Positions 1 to 11,028 of a stretch of 64,000 bases of DNA are shown in pieces. The notes under the pieces are model-generated. The model did no database searches and was not told where the DNA came from. It saw only the letters and a program-made list of their open reading frames with translations. Within the stretch, counting starts at the first letter, position 1; every line of letters begins with the position of its first letter. The translations under genes were made by a program, and so were the position numbers. This DNA comes from Isoetes taiwanensis (lineage: Eukaryota > Streptophyta > Lycopodiopsida > Isoetales > Isoetaceae). The DNA is taken from assembly GCA_021234155.1 (NCBI GenBank), contig JAJEKV010000006.1, positions 27,743,754-27,807,753 on the forward strand, read 5' to 3'.

Positions 1-1189
1 GTGAAGACATATCTTGTTAGTGAAGGCATATCCTGTTACGACCAATTCCCAATAGTTATTTATCATACCTCATTCTAACCTAAAGAATTTGAATGTCAAG
101 TAGAATATTAGATTCAACTTACTTGATCCCAACTATCGTTCGTTGCATTCAAGTTAAACATTCCCTTCCTCTTTACATCAGAAACAATGGTTTATGAGCA
201 AGTAAGTTCATGAATCTCTAACCATGTCATATCTGCGCAAATTGCAAAGCTAGATAGAAGTCATAAAAGAAATACCAGAAATAGAAGATAGGAAACAAAA
301 ATAGAAGGTAGAATACCAGAAATAGAAAATAGAAAACAAAAATAGAAGGTAGAAATAGCTTATTACCGCTGCTCATTATACTATCATTTAGGAAATAAAA
401 CTCAAACTTTAGGATCTGTAACTTCACATAGATCTATAGACAATTTGAAAATGCCATCGATGACTCTTGATTCTTGTTACGATATTTGGAATGAAATCTT
501 TAATCTGGTTCATTTATAAGGCTCGCATGCATTCACATTTATGGGATGCCTCATGCAAAAAAGAAAACTTATTTGTAAAGAAATAGATGCATAAAGAAAT
601 TGGATTCTGTGATCCAGAGCCGTAGCTAGTTTTAAACAGATCACAAAACAAAGAAACAATTAATATTGAACAATAGAAATCTAAATGGCTAGAAGAGAAG
701 CAAATTTGCAGCTGTTATTTACCTTGTGCATTGAGAGGAACATATCTGTGAAATATAATCTGGAGGAGAAAGGAGGCAGTCCTTGGTATGTGGAATTTGT
801 TGGTCACGTCTTGGGTCCATCTAGCCATTGCATCAATAAATTGCAGCCACATTCCTCTTCAATTTAATTGTTCCTAGATGCAAGCAAGAGAAAAGATAAA
901 GATTGTCCAATAGCAATAGTAGCATAAAAAAATATAAGAAAGTGATAATACATGGCTTGGCAATATGCCATTGTTGGCATCAAGATTTGACAAATTGAAA
1001 CATCATATGCGCTAGTTTCCAGACTTTTCATGCTCAAGTTGTTGTGCATAAGACAGATGCAAAGAAATTACTACATTACATGATGCCCTAGATAAACTAT
1101 TATAAGCTGGAAAGAATTTCACAACGCACCTAATATTTCATCAGCATGTCTTCAAAAAGTAAAAATACACAAACATGATGATGCCTTGT
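1..1189. other. AT-rich region without a recognised gene
   Basis: I find no convincing coding region here. The longest reading frames are about 60 codons, of low complexity, and have no family motif. There are short direct repeats at the very start (the words gtgaagacat and gtgaaggcat) and around 275-355, where a phrase containing aaaatagaaggtaga is repeated. It is probably decayed intergenic DNA. Confidence 0.5.
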
Positions 1190-1599
1190 AGATCCGTCAA
1201 ACAGTAAGTTCTATAGAGGCAAATGGTTTAGAGAGTCAAATAGTTATTTGCATAGAGATAGAAAGAGATGCAAAGTACTCCAAGGATGGAAGAAGATGCA
1301 GACTTCTGCTGCACTTTCACAATCCTCAGAATGATAAAGGAAGATGGAAAAACCTCAAATTACCTTCAAGACTATGCTTGCAAGGTCTGTAGAGTCTAAA
1401 ATTGCACTTGTACTTCCAGATCCATCAAGCTATAACATCTATAGAGGCAAAAAATAATTTCAGAGAGCCAAGTAGTTATTTGCACAGAGATCTGAAAGAA
1501 ATGCAAAGTACTTCAAAAAAGAAAGAAGACCTAGCTTCTGTTGCATTCTTGGAATCCAATGACAAAGGGAAATGGAGAAACCTCAAAATACCTTGGTGA
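1190..1599. repeat. Diverged tandem duplication, period about 228 bp
   Basis: The segments at about 1190-1374 and 1418-1599 align along their length. Both begin with agatcc.tcaa and share tatagaggcaaa, agttatttgca and agagat, and both end with a phrase like aaacctcaaa.taccttc/gg. The second copy is open as a short reading frame and the first is not, so it is unlikely to code. Both copies carry many small differences, which suggests an old duplication. Confidence 0.65.
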
Positions 1600-2159
1600 T
1601 AACATGTAATTGCACCTCCTAAATGAGACCCTGGTATAATGGCTTTCAAGAGTAATTACGCGATAGCTGCAAAGATTGGAAAGGCTAGATTTGCAAATTC
1701 ACAGAGCTATACTTTGAATATGAATATCGCCAATAATGATAGATGAATCAAACATAGTAAAAAGCAAAGAAAACTCCTTAACTGGATGAAAAACAAACAT
1801 AATCTTCAGGTCTGATAGTTCATCATAGCAGAGAAACCCTAGCTCATCCCTATTTTGAAACAAACTTACCCTGATTCTTCTGATGCAGATACCTGAAGTT
1901 TAAACTAAGAAGTCCAAAGCTTAAGAAACAATGATCAGGTGAGAACCATTAAAAGCTCAAAACTGACGGATGATGCTTACAAGCAAGAGCGGTGCATCTG
2001 CCGGACGAAGTCTGAGACGAATCATTTAGTTTCGGTGTGGTCTAGTCTGAGATGAATCATTTAGAAGAATACTATTATCTTGCCGGGTTTCCTCCACGCG
2101 TCTTCTATCCCGCTTAGATGTTCCATGCCAAAATAATACGAAGATCATGTTTTCGGCTT

Positions 2160-2285
2160 TTTTATTTTTAGCTAACCGGGAATGTTTCCCGGTGTGAAAA
2201 ATCTTTATAACCTTAGACAAAAATGGCCTGGAAAAAAAATCCAAAAAGTTTTCCACTTGCCGGGAAAACCAAATTTAAACAATAG
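2160..2285. repeat. Dispersed repeat copy, same family as 32050-32178
   Basis: This segment resembles 32050-32178 in the same orientation. Shared words in order are aaccgggaatgt, aatcttcata/aatctttata, a region matching ttaaaaaaaaattccaaaaa, and aatttaaacaatag at the end. The two copies lie about 30 kb apart and are clearly diverged. Both contain cccggt/gccggc words that could pair. I cannot name the family. A Blast of the 125-bp consensus against the source genome would show whether it is a terminal part of a known transposon. Confidence 0.55.
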
Positions 2286-2479
2286 ATAGATAGATATGGT
2301 GAAACGAGAATTGGAGGCAAAATGAAATAAAAAAAGGAAACTCTGAGATATAAGCTTTTAACGATCCAATAACCCCCTCAACCATCGAAAGCAAATTCAT
2401 ATATACATTTCTTTGAAGATAAGAACCGTGATACAGGATAAAGCGGGTAATCTCGAAGATAACAAGGGCATTCTCGTTA

Positions 2480-2706
2480 AGTGTCGAATTGTATGGATTT
2501 GATTATTGATCGACAATTCATTGCTACAGTGAAAAGCATATAAGTGAATTATTTCATTACTATAGTCTATGGTTCACTTGTGATGTTTGATACAATATTA
2601 TAGAATAATTGCAATGGTCTCACATGCTTATTGCTTTATTCAATGATTTTGTCAATCTAAGTGTATGAATTATGCTCTAATTCTCACATCTGGTATCGAG
2701 AAAGGT
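2480..2706 (+). mobile_element. Probable 3' end of a 5' LTR and primer-binding site of a copia-type element
   Basis: Just before the gag-like region the sequence reads ctcacatc followed by tggtatcgagaaagg at 2692. This resembles the primer-binding site that many plant copia elements use with initiator tRNA-Met (canonical tggtatcagagc), with some decay. The preceding AT-rich 200 bp would then be the end of the 5' LTR. I cannot fix the LTR start, and no matching 3' LTR is visible downstream. Confidence 0.45.
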
Positions 2707-2731
2707 GTTCAAGATTAAGTGGGAGTTATCC

Positions 2732-4140
2732 AAAATGTCGAATAGATTTGGAGCAAGTCTTTTAAGTGCTGTAGATGTGTATAAGGGGGGTCCTGGTTTT
2801 CAAGTCTGGGAAGGACTCAATAATACACATTTTGGAGGTGGAGGAACTCGGGACCCGGTCAATCCCTTTAAGAGAAAGTTCACCAAAATCTTGGCATAAG
2901 ATCTACCGCAAGTGTTGTTGCAAGATCCGAGGCGGAACCAATGTCAATGAGTCGAAAGTTCGGGGAGAAGTGAATTCGCAGAATCACTCAAAGGAATCAA
3001 AGGGTCTAAAACTGAGTATGCAAGGCTGAAAGAGGCACAAGGAATCATTACTTAAGACTAAAATTGAGAAATAAGACTCCGAGAGAAATGTGGATATACT
3101 TGATCAAGCATTTTGAAGAAAAGACATCTTCTCAAATAGATCTGCTTGACAAGAAGCTTAAAAACTTAAAGTTGCATGATGAGGATGACCTGTCAGATTT
3201 TTTTAACAAATTTGACAATATTGTGGCTGACTTGGCTGCTACTGGAGTAGACTTATCAGAAAGCTTCCAAGTACTTACCATAGCTAGAGCAGTGATTGAA
3301 AATGAGCAATTGGGACTTTTTATAAGGAATGTTGCCAAGAATAGAGATGAGGCGAAAAGCATTTTGAGAACCGAGATAGAACAAAAGAAGGTTGCTAGAA
3401 ATAATGATGATGAGGGAGCCGGATTCTATTTTGCCGGAAAAAGGGGGAAAAGCTCGGCGGAGAATAATAATTTGCTATAATTGCAATGAGGAAGGGCATG
3501 TTAAGAATAATTGCCCCAAAATTGAGAAGGGAATTCAACTGCTACAACTGTGGAGGCAGGGGACATTTGGCACCTAAATGCCCAACTCCAAAGGATTATA
3601 AAGGAAAGGGAAAAAAGGTAGATACAAGAGGCAAGGGGGGAAGAAAACCTGCTGGAACTTTCATTGCTAAGGAACATGAACAAGAAGATAAAGAGTGTAA
3701 TTTGAAGATGAGGAAGAGGTAATTAGTGAATTTGCCATAATTGATGAAAAGGTTGCTAACAAAACTCTCATTCTCTTGTAGTTGATAGTGGAGCTGAAAG
3801 ATCAGTAGTACAAAGTACTGATCTACTCAAGAAAGTCTCCAAGAATCATACAAGGAGTGTGCAAGTGGGAAATGAAGCTTTACAAACCATCGAATGAAGA
3901 GGATTGTTGCAGTTAACAGACCTAGAAGGAAATGTAGTTGACAATGAAAATGTATTATGCGTGCTCAGCATAATTAAAAATTTGATTTTGTTAGTGGGTT
4001 AGTAGATCTTGGATATAGAGTCAATTTTGACTCTCAAGGATGTAAATTTTTTTGGGAAATGAAAAGAAATTTATTGCAAAACCGTGGTTGGAAACACTTT
4101 TCACCGACAATTCAATTTACAATGAAATTAATGTGTGTGT
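2732..4140 (+). pseudogene. Ty1/copia retrotransposon gag-protease remnant
   Basis: The region 3064-3480 encodes a copia-type gag segment (UBN2-like, with WIYLIKHFEEK near its start and LTIARAV later). Two CCHC zinc knuckles follow: one at 3473-3514 (CYNC....H....C) and one at 3540-3581 (CYNCGGRGHLAPKC). A retroviral aspartic protease motif VDSGAERSVV lies at 3781-3810. Gag and protease are in one reading frame, but the two zinc knuckles are each in a different frame, so at least two frameshifts have broken the polyprotein. Further stops follow the protease, and no integrase, reverse transcriptase or RNase H is visible before the similarity fades near 4.1 kb. In an intact element these parts package RNA and mature the polyprotein in cytoplasmic virus-like particles. 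This copy is dead and 3'-truncated. Confidence 0.85.
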
Positions 4141-4174
4141 ACTCTAGATTTCAAATCGTGGCATAAAGGAGGGT

Positions 4175-4735
4175 TAGCTCATACTCACTTTAACATACTA
4201 ACAACTGTCTTGTTAGTACAAATTATCTAATAAGAATTCATATGTGGAAATTATATATCTTCCATGGAAATATGGCTATGCCAATGTTAGAGATTCACGC
4301 ATTTAAATTCAAGTTGTGCATACAAGGATGTTACATCTTTACGATGAGTAAGAAACACAAATCAAAGTGGAGGTGGTGCATTGCACCTCTTGTTATGCCA
4401 TAATAGCCACTAGTGAGTAGTCCTCCATAAATTGAATAATTAATGACCTAGCGACCTTTAAAATACAAATAAATACATGCAGTTTAACCCTCCAACTTCC
4501 CGGGCTCTGCAAAAAAAAGAAAAATAAGAGGAAGAAAAAGAAGGCAAGAATATAAATCCAATGCCATCTCAACCACAACTCCAAAAAAAAAAAAAAAAAA
4601 AAAAAGCCCTAAAAATTGACTCAAGTAGCAAACCCATAAAACTTTAAGAATATACAATTGTACAACGATAAATACAAAGGAAGTAGGTCCTAGAAGAATA
4701 AGACGTGATAGTGTGCTTGAAATGCGAAATTTCAT
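4175..4735. other. AT-rich DNA with a poly(A) run; no gene seen
   Basis: A run of 22 A residues lies at about 4583-4604 inside a purine-rich stretch (4505-4605). It could be the tail of a plus-strand retroposed sequence, but I recognise no body upstream. The short minus-strand reading frames across it are low-complexity leucine/phenylalanine translations of the A-rich tract and are not believable genes. Confidence 0.4.
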
Positions 4736-4739
4736 GATT

Positions 4740-5640
4740 TAGATACGCCTATAGTTGTCCCCAATCCTCCTCCAAGAAGCCTGATTCTTGCTTATGTGAC
4801 GCTCTTGCGTTATGGTTTCCCGACGTATATGCCACAGGACTTCCCCCATCCAATGACCACACTGTCATATGGGCCCTCGATCCGGCTCGTACCTGGATGG
4901 CCAGGTGGACGCGTAGAGGATGCATAGGTGTCATTTCATCCTTCCTTTAGGGCTTCTACATCAACGAAAGCAAAACTCTAAGTACTAACATAATATAACA
5001 AATAAGATACTAGCTCAAAGGGTAGTACTAGTCCTTTTACCATATAACATCACATCACATAACATTGAATACATGCTAATCACAAATATCATGGCTCCTA
5101 CCTCGGGCTCATTCTCAATGAGGAGACGACTGATGGCTAAGGCCTCCATATAAGTGCAGTGGTAATGACTTTGGCTGGCATAGACAATGCTTACAGTTGA
5201 TCACTCTATCTGCCCCTCTTATGCATACTTTACAGATAGGCTGAAACATGTTCAGGAGTGGCAATCTCATGGAATCACCCAATGTACTCCAGCTACGTCT
5301 CCCTCAGTCCAATGAGGTAGAAAAGAGACGAGTCCCTTCCCCAGGCACAATGAATCCCTGGGTGACTAGAGGATCGTGGCAACACACATCTATACCCGAT
5401 TTGAACCCCCAACAAGGCAATGAGTCGGGGTGATACCTCGACCCATAGAGTGTTAGACCCATATGCGGCCCACACGCAATGACCGATTGTAGGCCTAGCC
5501 TGCTATAAGGATGCCAGTAGCTGGCGCTCCACAAGATCCCACTTCCACATCTCCATTGCCCCTATTGCCTATCAGAATATAATATCCACAACCAGTTGGG
5601 CTCCTATGCACATGCCGCATAATAAATAGGAATTATTGGG
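4740..5640 (-). mobile_element. Decayed LTR fragment related to the LTR at 32.2-33.5 kb
   Basis: Parts of this stretch match the reverse complement of the LTR ending at 33546. For example, cccatagagtgttagaccc followed by catatgcggcccacacgc near 5450 corresponds to the inverse of the gtgtggccgggtatggg and tccgacactctcac segment near 32770. The phrase gatcactctatctgcccctc near 5200 resembles gtccactccatccgcccc in the long LTRs near 34230. There is no matching second copy nearby, so it is a solo or truncated LTR, oriented minus. Its boundaries are approximate. Confidence 0.4.
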
Positions 5641-5993
5641 CCTAACTAGGAGCATCATATACTAAGGGCTACTAGGTTTCAGCCTCCCTTTTCTTATATA
5701 CAAGAGGTGCAACCAATGATCAATCAACACCATATATCATCCATAACTTGAGAAAAAACATAAGATCATCTAGTCATACTCAGAGGCAGAAATTGAGATG
5801 GGAGGTGAGATGGGAGCATAAAGTCTCCATTAGAAGGTACATTGGAACAGGGATTGACACATCTGGGGGATAAGCAAGATCATGGCTTAGATACTAGAGC
5901 TCTAAATTTGCATATCATAGGGCTTGTCGAGATGATGATATACACTCACTCCGATCTCGATGAGCTTTGCATTTTCTATTAATGTCATGCATA

Positions 5994-6325
5994 TACATGT
6001 TGATGGAGTAGTTTCTGTTTGCCGGGTAGGAGCCATCAGACCTGATAGCTCTCACCATATTCTAGTACAATTCCAAGATGCACTTAGTCAACTCCATATT
6101 TTACCGCATGACAATCATTTCAAAGGTACCAAGTTCTCAGTACGAGAAGACCTCTCTCCTCTTCAACTTTGCGAACGTAGGGAGAAGTTATATAAAATGA
6201 GAGGAGTGTGGATCAAAAAGAAGTGGGCAATTTATCATAGAGATACAACAATTATTCTAGACCAGTGGTCGTCCAATTATTGTTTGATTATGTTTAGACA
6301 ACATGAACTATATATTATTACATAG
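5994..6325 (+). pseudogene. LINE ORF1-like RNA-binding domain fragment
   Basis: The reading frame contains the series RPDSSHHILVQF, then FKGTKFSVREDLSPLQLCER and a lysine/arginine-rich helix that ends in WAIYHRDTTIIL. This order (a strand with 'I/LVxF', then 'KGTxxSVxEDL', then 'RR..L....' and a final beta-strand) is what plant LINE ORF1-type or Transposase_22-like domains show. About 90 residues are open, with no credible start codon and nothing intact upstream. About 100 bases downstream in the same orientation lies a LINE/SINE-like 3' end (6425-6505), so this may be an internally deleted insertion. The assignment comes from motif order, not from a database search. Confidence 0.5.
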
Positions 6326-6424
6326 GATTTAAAGTTTGGTTTGATTGTCTAGACTAAGGGCCAAGTCATAGTTTCATCTAGCTTTTGCCCAAGCTTGGTA
6401 ATTATTTGATTATGTTTGGTGATG

Positions 6425-6505
6425 TTCTGGATTATTCTAGCCCATTGTATGGGTTCGTTAACCTATTGGTCTTCGTAGATGTTAAAAGATCTCTTCTATT
6501 TTAAC
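6425..6505 (+). mobile_element. Pentanucleotide-tail retroelement 3' end, copy 1
   Basis: The segment includes attctagcccattgtatggg, cctattggtcttcgtagatg and then ttaaaagatctcttctattt. This is the conserved 3' region of the family described at 59013-59157, followed by a decayed TTCTA-type tail. Confidence 0.6.
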
Positions 6506-7404
6506 TTACAGTTACCGATCATTGATTAGAGTTCGTGATCAGAACTAAAGTTGTAGAATGGCTCTACTTGAAGTACAACATGCTAACCCATGTGGGGAAC
6601 TTCCAGATGAACTACCTACTTACTCAAAATACCCGCTTCTGAGGTTTTCATCTCTTGCAGGTAGTTAGGAATAGGCCCGCTGCAAACTAAAGCGAATGCA
6701 GGGACTCTTGTTGCAAGCTAGGCTATCGAAGACGGTTCTTGATTAAGAGCTGTGAGAGAAATTCGAATAACAAAAGATGGTGCAAAAGTGAATCTGGTCT
6801 AGGTTTCATTTTTTAAATAAGTTTTCACATGTTTGACTCACTTGACATCAATGGGATGCATATTTATACATGTGGTCATACAATATACATATTTATATCA
6901 ATATGCTCTAGGGTAATATTACAGCCTCTGCATCAATACCACTTTGGAGCAATATATAGTCTATTGCTAGAAGGTAGTAAACATGGGAGACACCTGACTT
7001 CTGGATCTGAGGTAACACTGGCTATGGGTCCGCATCATCCTAAATTCTATTGGAAGGAGAAGCGTACATCTTTGTTCTTTAGATGGAATGTCTAGAAGCA
7101 GGGATGCATACAGGTGCAAAATAATGAAAATCACACTCATTAAAAGCAATATCTCAGAAGATGCTTCCTCTGTAAGCTTTGGGATGTCAAGCTTTAGAAA
7201 AGATGAAATAACAACTACAAAACCCGATTAATCCCACACTTAATCATGGCCCACAGTAGCACCTGATATCACATTTGCCTATGAAGAGATGTAGAACAAT
7301 TGGGCCAATTCGTATAGATGCAACTGCCTCAAAAACAACATAGATAAGACCTTGATGAGCATTAAAACAAGGTATGCCAATGTTGTTAGACTGGAGACAT
7401 TTTA
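6506..7404. other. No gene seen
   Basis: Reading frames here are short (at most 88 codons) and without recognisable motifs. The overlap of frames on both strands around 6830-7150 is typical of non-coding DNA. Nothing further could be assigned. Confidence 0.4.
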
Positions 7405-7555
7405 AATAGAATAGAATAGAATAGAATAGAATAGTTTTTTTAACGTCCACGAAGACCAATAGGTCATGGAACCCATACAATGGGCTAGTACAATCATTAC
7501 TACTAGGATTAAAAAACCCCTGCCTCGAAAGGTTTTCAAGGGAAAAACCTTTCCA
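7405..7555 (-). mobile_element. Pentanucleotide-tail retroelement, nearly full conserved 3' region, copy 2
   Basis: Reading the minus strand, the order is aaggtttttcccttgaaaac, a cctcgaggcagggg-like stem, ttttttaatcctagtagtaa, gtactagcccattgtatggg, cctattggtcttcgtggacg, ttaaaaaa and then a (TATTC)n tail of about five units. On the plus strand the tail appears as (AGAAT)n at 7406-7434. This copy is the most complete minus-strand member. Confidence 0.75.
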
Positions 7556-7771
7556 CACTCTTTCAATTTGCCAAACATTTGCAACTAGTCGAGCACGATA
7601 CGATATGTTGACTTGATTACATCTAATCATCCACCATATTTGCTATTGCAGAGGCTCATGGGAATGTCATTATCGCCCTATATTTTAGAATTTCCGACAA
7701 GTTGAGATGAAATAATTCCTAAATTGTCACGTTGACAAGTATAAAAGTATAGCTTATCGTGAAATCTATTA

Positions 7772-7845
7772 TCGCTAAGGTTTTTCCTTGGAAAACCCCA
7801 TCGAGATGGAGATTTTTAAATCTTAGAAAGTAATAGCCTTGGTTC
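7772..7845 (+). mobile_element. Pentanucleotide-tail retroelement, 5' part only, copy 3
   Basis: The phrase cgctaaggtttttccttgga, then aaaccccatcgagatgg and tttttaaatcttagaaagtaa, matches the first half of the family consensus. The tail-proximal half is missing, so this is a 3'-truncated or deleted copy. Confidence 0.55.
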
Positions 7846-8404
7846 TGCTCATTCGCTTGCTTTTTTGCCCAGAAAAGAACTTGTAGCTAATGCAACAATT
7901 CATACAAGGTCCCACAAGATACGATTGAAACAGTAGGTGGAAGTGGCCACAATTGCCGAGAGGGGAGATTATGTGCATGTTGCTAATTACAAGTTCTAAG
8001 ATGAAAATCATAATGCGTCGAGGAGATGTCTTGCTTTTGTGACGATTAGGAATCATTATTTGACATTAGCATTACATTCCATGCCCCCACAACTTCTCAG
8101 AACACAATGTATACATGATTTGGCATAGCTTGAGGTATTAAATGCACATCTTCAATTGTTGAGCCATTAGCACCATGATCTTTATTTCCAGCTTGTTTGG
8201 GGTCTTACTTGCTTTGATGTCTTAGCCCATTGAGAAAATCTATTGAAGATACGACGTGCCCCAGTCTTATAATCAATATTACTATATGGCAGTATATATT
8301 TTTCTACTAAGGCTTTAATTTTGAAAACCCAAAAAAAGGAGGATCTTTTATTCACTGAAGCAAAGTTTAATCACGTGCACCTACTATTTGGCATTTATTG
8401 CTAC

Positions 8405-8482
8405 ATATTGTATCAAGTCCCATAGATCAATGGTCTCTAAGGACAGTAAAACCAGTTCAATTCAATTCAATTCAATCTACTT
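8405..8482 (+). mobile_element. Pentanucleotide-tail retroelement with (TTCAA)n tail, copy 4
   Basis: The segment tcccatagatcaatggtctc, then taaggacagtaaaaccag, corresponds to the family end (tcccataggccaattggtct, tcgtggatgataaaaa). It is followed by four to five TTCAA units. The tail unit differs from the commoner TTCTA by one base. Confidence 0.55.
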
Positions 8483-8534
8483 CAATTCCATTTCTGCAAA
8501 TGTTTTTCTCTTGAATTTCATCTGAGTCAAGGGT

Positions 8535-8640
8535 TTTTTAATCCTAGTAGTAATAGTTGTACTATCCCATTATATGAGTCCATGGCCTCTTGGTCTTTGT
8601 GGACGTTTAAAGATTCTATTCTTTTCTTATATTTTTTTTT
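8535..8640 (+). mobile_element. Pentanucleotide-tail retroelement, copy 5
   Basis: The order ttttttaatcctagtagtaa, gttgtactatcccattatat, ggcctcttggtctttgtgga and cgtttaaagattctattctt matches the consensus, with a decayed tail. It lies directly behind copy 4 in the same orientation. Confidence 0.65.
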
Positions 8641-8667
8641 CTGGGACATTTCTTATTCTTTTCTTAT

Positions 8668-8745
8668 ATCGGTCCCATGAAGACTTCATGGCCTCCATGG
8701 ACGATAAAAGTCAATTTAGTCCAATTCAATTCAATTCTAGTCAGC
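8668..8745 (+). mobile_element. Pentanucleotide-tail retroelement 3' end, copy 6
   Basis: The sequence tcggtcccatgaagacttca, then tggcctccatggacgataaa, is followed by caattcaattcaattcta. It is the third member in about 350 bp, all in the plus direction, so this site has received repeated insertions or local duplications. Confidence 0.5.
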
Positions 8746-9292
8746 TATAAGTTAAAGGCCATCTCAAATATTCTAGCCATATCAATATTAACCATTGCAA
8801 CTTTGGGCCAAACGTAAGGTCAAACAAGGACATTTAAAATATTTACTTTTCACAAAAGGCTAAGTGATATGGAGTGAGGAAGAATGTTAATGCATGCGCA
8901 TGCATATAGAATAGCATGTTATTTGAAGGCTCAATAGAATAGAATAGAATAGAATACATTTGTGTCCTTTGTGCCATAAGGCCCCTGGACTTGTGTAGCA
9001 TGGGCGAGCTCCCTAAAAGGGGTGCTACTAGCACATCACGCTGTTACAATGTAGCCTTTTCGGAAGGCTGACTTTTTCCTTTTAATACCGGCACCCCACT
9101 TTTACCTCGGCTTCTTGGCCGTGCAGTGATGCGTCATTATCAATCAGCTTTTAGCTGAGTAATTTGTGTGAGGCTATATGAGTCGTTTTGTACGGATCAT
9201 ATTACAAGCCCTCTTTCACTGTGTACTTCTCAGGTAATGCAGTCGTCATTACGTGGATCGTCCCGCTAGATCACTTAGTGATTCTGTCATCT

Positions 9293-9721
9293 TCATCGCC
9301 TTGTGGACTGGTTCTCCCACCTTATATTCCTATATCTGCCCCTCGATGTCTCCGTATGCTCCCAGGCGTCACTAATCATATGGTTCTCATCCTCTATTCT
9401 CCCCCCGTCGCAGATTCTGCATATCCTGTCTTCCTTGTCTACCCCTCTCCACCTGTCTTTTTCGATTCTCAGATCATGGCTTCCCATCCTAAATCTGGCT
9501 AGCGTGTCCCTTCTGCATTTTTCCCCGATGAAGTTATCCTCGTATATCCGATGTCCTATTTGTTGGTGCGGATTAAAAACACGTATGAGCCAAATCTGTC
9601 TTGGGTCCCAGTATGCCTTGCGACCATGCTCTTGTTCTTTGGTTCGCCCCTCCTCATTCCCTTTGCCCTCTTCTATTAGGTCACTCAGATTCAATCCCAT
9701 TTGTCTGGTCCATGTTGCCAC
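9293..9721 (-). pseudogene. LINE ORF2 C-terminal Cys/His (zf-RVT-like) region
   Basis: The 142-codon reading frame carries ARFRMGSHDLR, then CRICDGG, then EDENHMISDAWEH. This is the pattern of the Cys/His region that closes many LINE ORF2 proteins (C-x2-C ... E-x-E/H-H-x3-D-C). The last cysteine seems to be replaced by alanine (DAWEH where DCWEH is expected). It binds nucleic acid in intact elements. A comparable region of a different LINE lies on the plus strand at 58740-58968. Confidence 0.75.
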
Positions 9722-10239
9722 CTCCTTAAACCATCCTTTGCTTTCGAGGATATGTGATTTTGCTGATTCTATGATTGCAATGCCGATGAGTTTTCCTTGT
9801 GTGTGTCTCCAAGGCTATTATCGAACGGCGGTATCTTATAGTTCTCTCCCATGCTCTCACTTCCATTGGTTTCTCACTGTTTCGGGAGGGACCATGATGT
9901 TGTTAGTGGTGTGTTTGTCCTCACCCGAGATTCTGCCTCGTGCCATTGCCTAAGAATTCCTTCACCTTTTCCCGGTTCTCTCTCACATAGGCTTTGGCCC
10001 CCATGCTTCGCCCTTTCCGGTATAACTGGGTGGTGGCTATTACGATGAATAGATAACATTTGATATCCCGGGCCGGTTATTCTACTTGTTACAAAAGTTT
10101 TTCATGTTGAAGTAGCTTCCTATAGCTGATTGAAATCGGCATTGGCTCCTTTTGGTCCATTTCCCGTGCGTATGCGTGTCATACCCTAGATATCTCAGGA
10201 TTCCGTTGGTTCCTCTATCTCGATTACCTTTATATTTAA

Positions 10240-10990
10240 AAGGTTTATGCCACGTTTCTTGTGTCCAAAGATGACTATCTTAGTTTTGCTAGATTCACCG
10301 TCACCCGTATCCTCACGTAATTGTTCTAGAATTTTGAGCAAATCAGGCATTCCTTTGTTCTTTGTTGCCATCATACTAAGATCATCCAGCAGATAGCATT
10401 ATTGGTACCTTCGTGTCTCCTAGCGTTGGGGCATGCTCGCCTCTCCTTACGTTACGCTATGTATCCCCAGCCAAGATGCGTCTATGTATATTCCAAAGCG
10501 ATTGTTGGGGATAGCGGGCATCCCCTCGCTTTACCGGTGTCACAGATTATCGGGTCCTTCTGTTCCATTTTAGCATACACCTTGTGGTATAGTCTTGCTA
10601 TGGATCCTACCATATTTCTGGCCTTTGATGTCCATCAATCTCTTTAGCGGCTTCTCTACCGGAACCGTGATCAATGCTTTTCGAAATCTACAAAGCGTGA
10701 TTATTTTCTTTCCCCGCAATTTGTTACGCTCTATTAATATCGGTAGGGTCACTAGATGATCCGTGGTAGAGTGCTCCCGGTCTGAACCCCGCTTGCCCTG
10801 TGCTCTCATATTTCCTTCTTCTGCCCATTTCTTTAGTTTATTATCCAATACCTTTCCAAACCATTTTAAAAAATCGAGCTTACCATTATTGTTCGTAATT
10901 CCCTGGATCTTTTTCTATTCCCCTGTCTTATGTAAAGGTATGACTCACGTTGTATGTCCATCCATGCGGGAGTCCTGTATGTATGATGCC
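10240..10990 (-). pseudogene. LINE reverse transcriptase domain, catalytic motifs decayed
   Basis: Minus-strand translation gives, in order, VIPLHKTGE, then KWFGKVLDNKLKKWAEE, then HSTTDHLVTLPILIE, then GKKIITLCRFRKALITV, and near 10380-10400 YLLDDLSMMATKNKGMPDLL. These correspond to RT blocks including the usual GFRPGHST, FVDFRKAFDTV and YADD boxes of LINE enzymes. The catalytic aspartates of the 'FVDF..AFD' block are missing, the YADD box reads LLDD and the frame is interrupted, so the enzyme is dead. The family assignment follows from the motif series and the flanking domains. Confidence 0.75.
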
Positions 10991-11028
10991 GCCCCGTCTG
11001 GCCGATTTCTAATTGCACACTGCACACT

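Noticed and set aside
4484-4735. Membrane-protein-like minus frames
   Set aside because: The hydrophobic stretches are translations of A-rich/T-rich runs and not real transmembrane proteins.
5248-5534. Frames on both strands at 5.25-5.53 kb
   Set aside because: They overlap each other within a decayed LTR and show no motif.
7244-7630. Minus-strand 128-codon reading frame
   Set aside because: Most of it is the translation of a retroelement 3' end and its pentamer tail.
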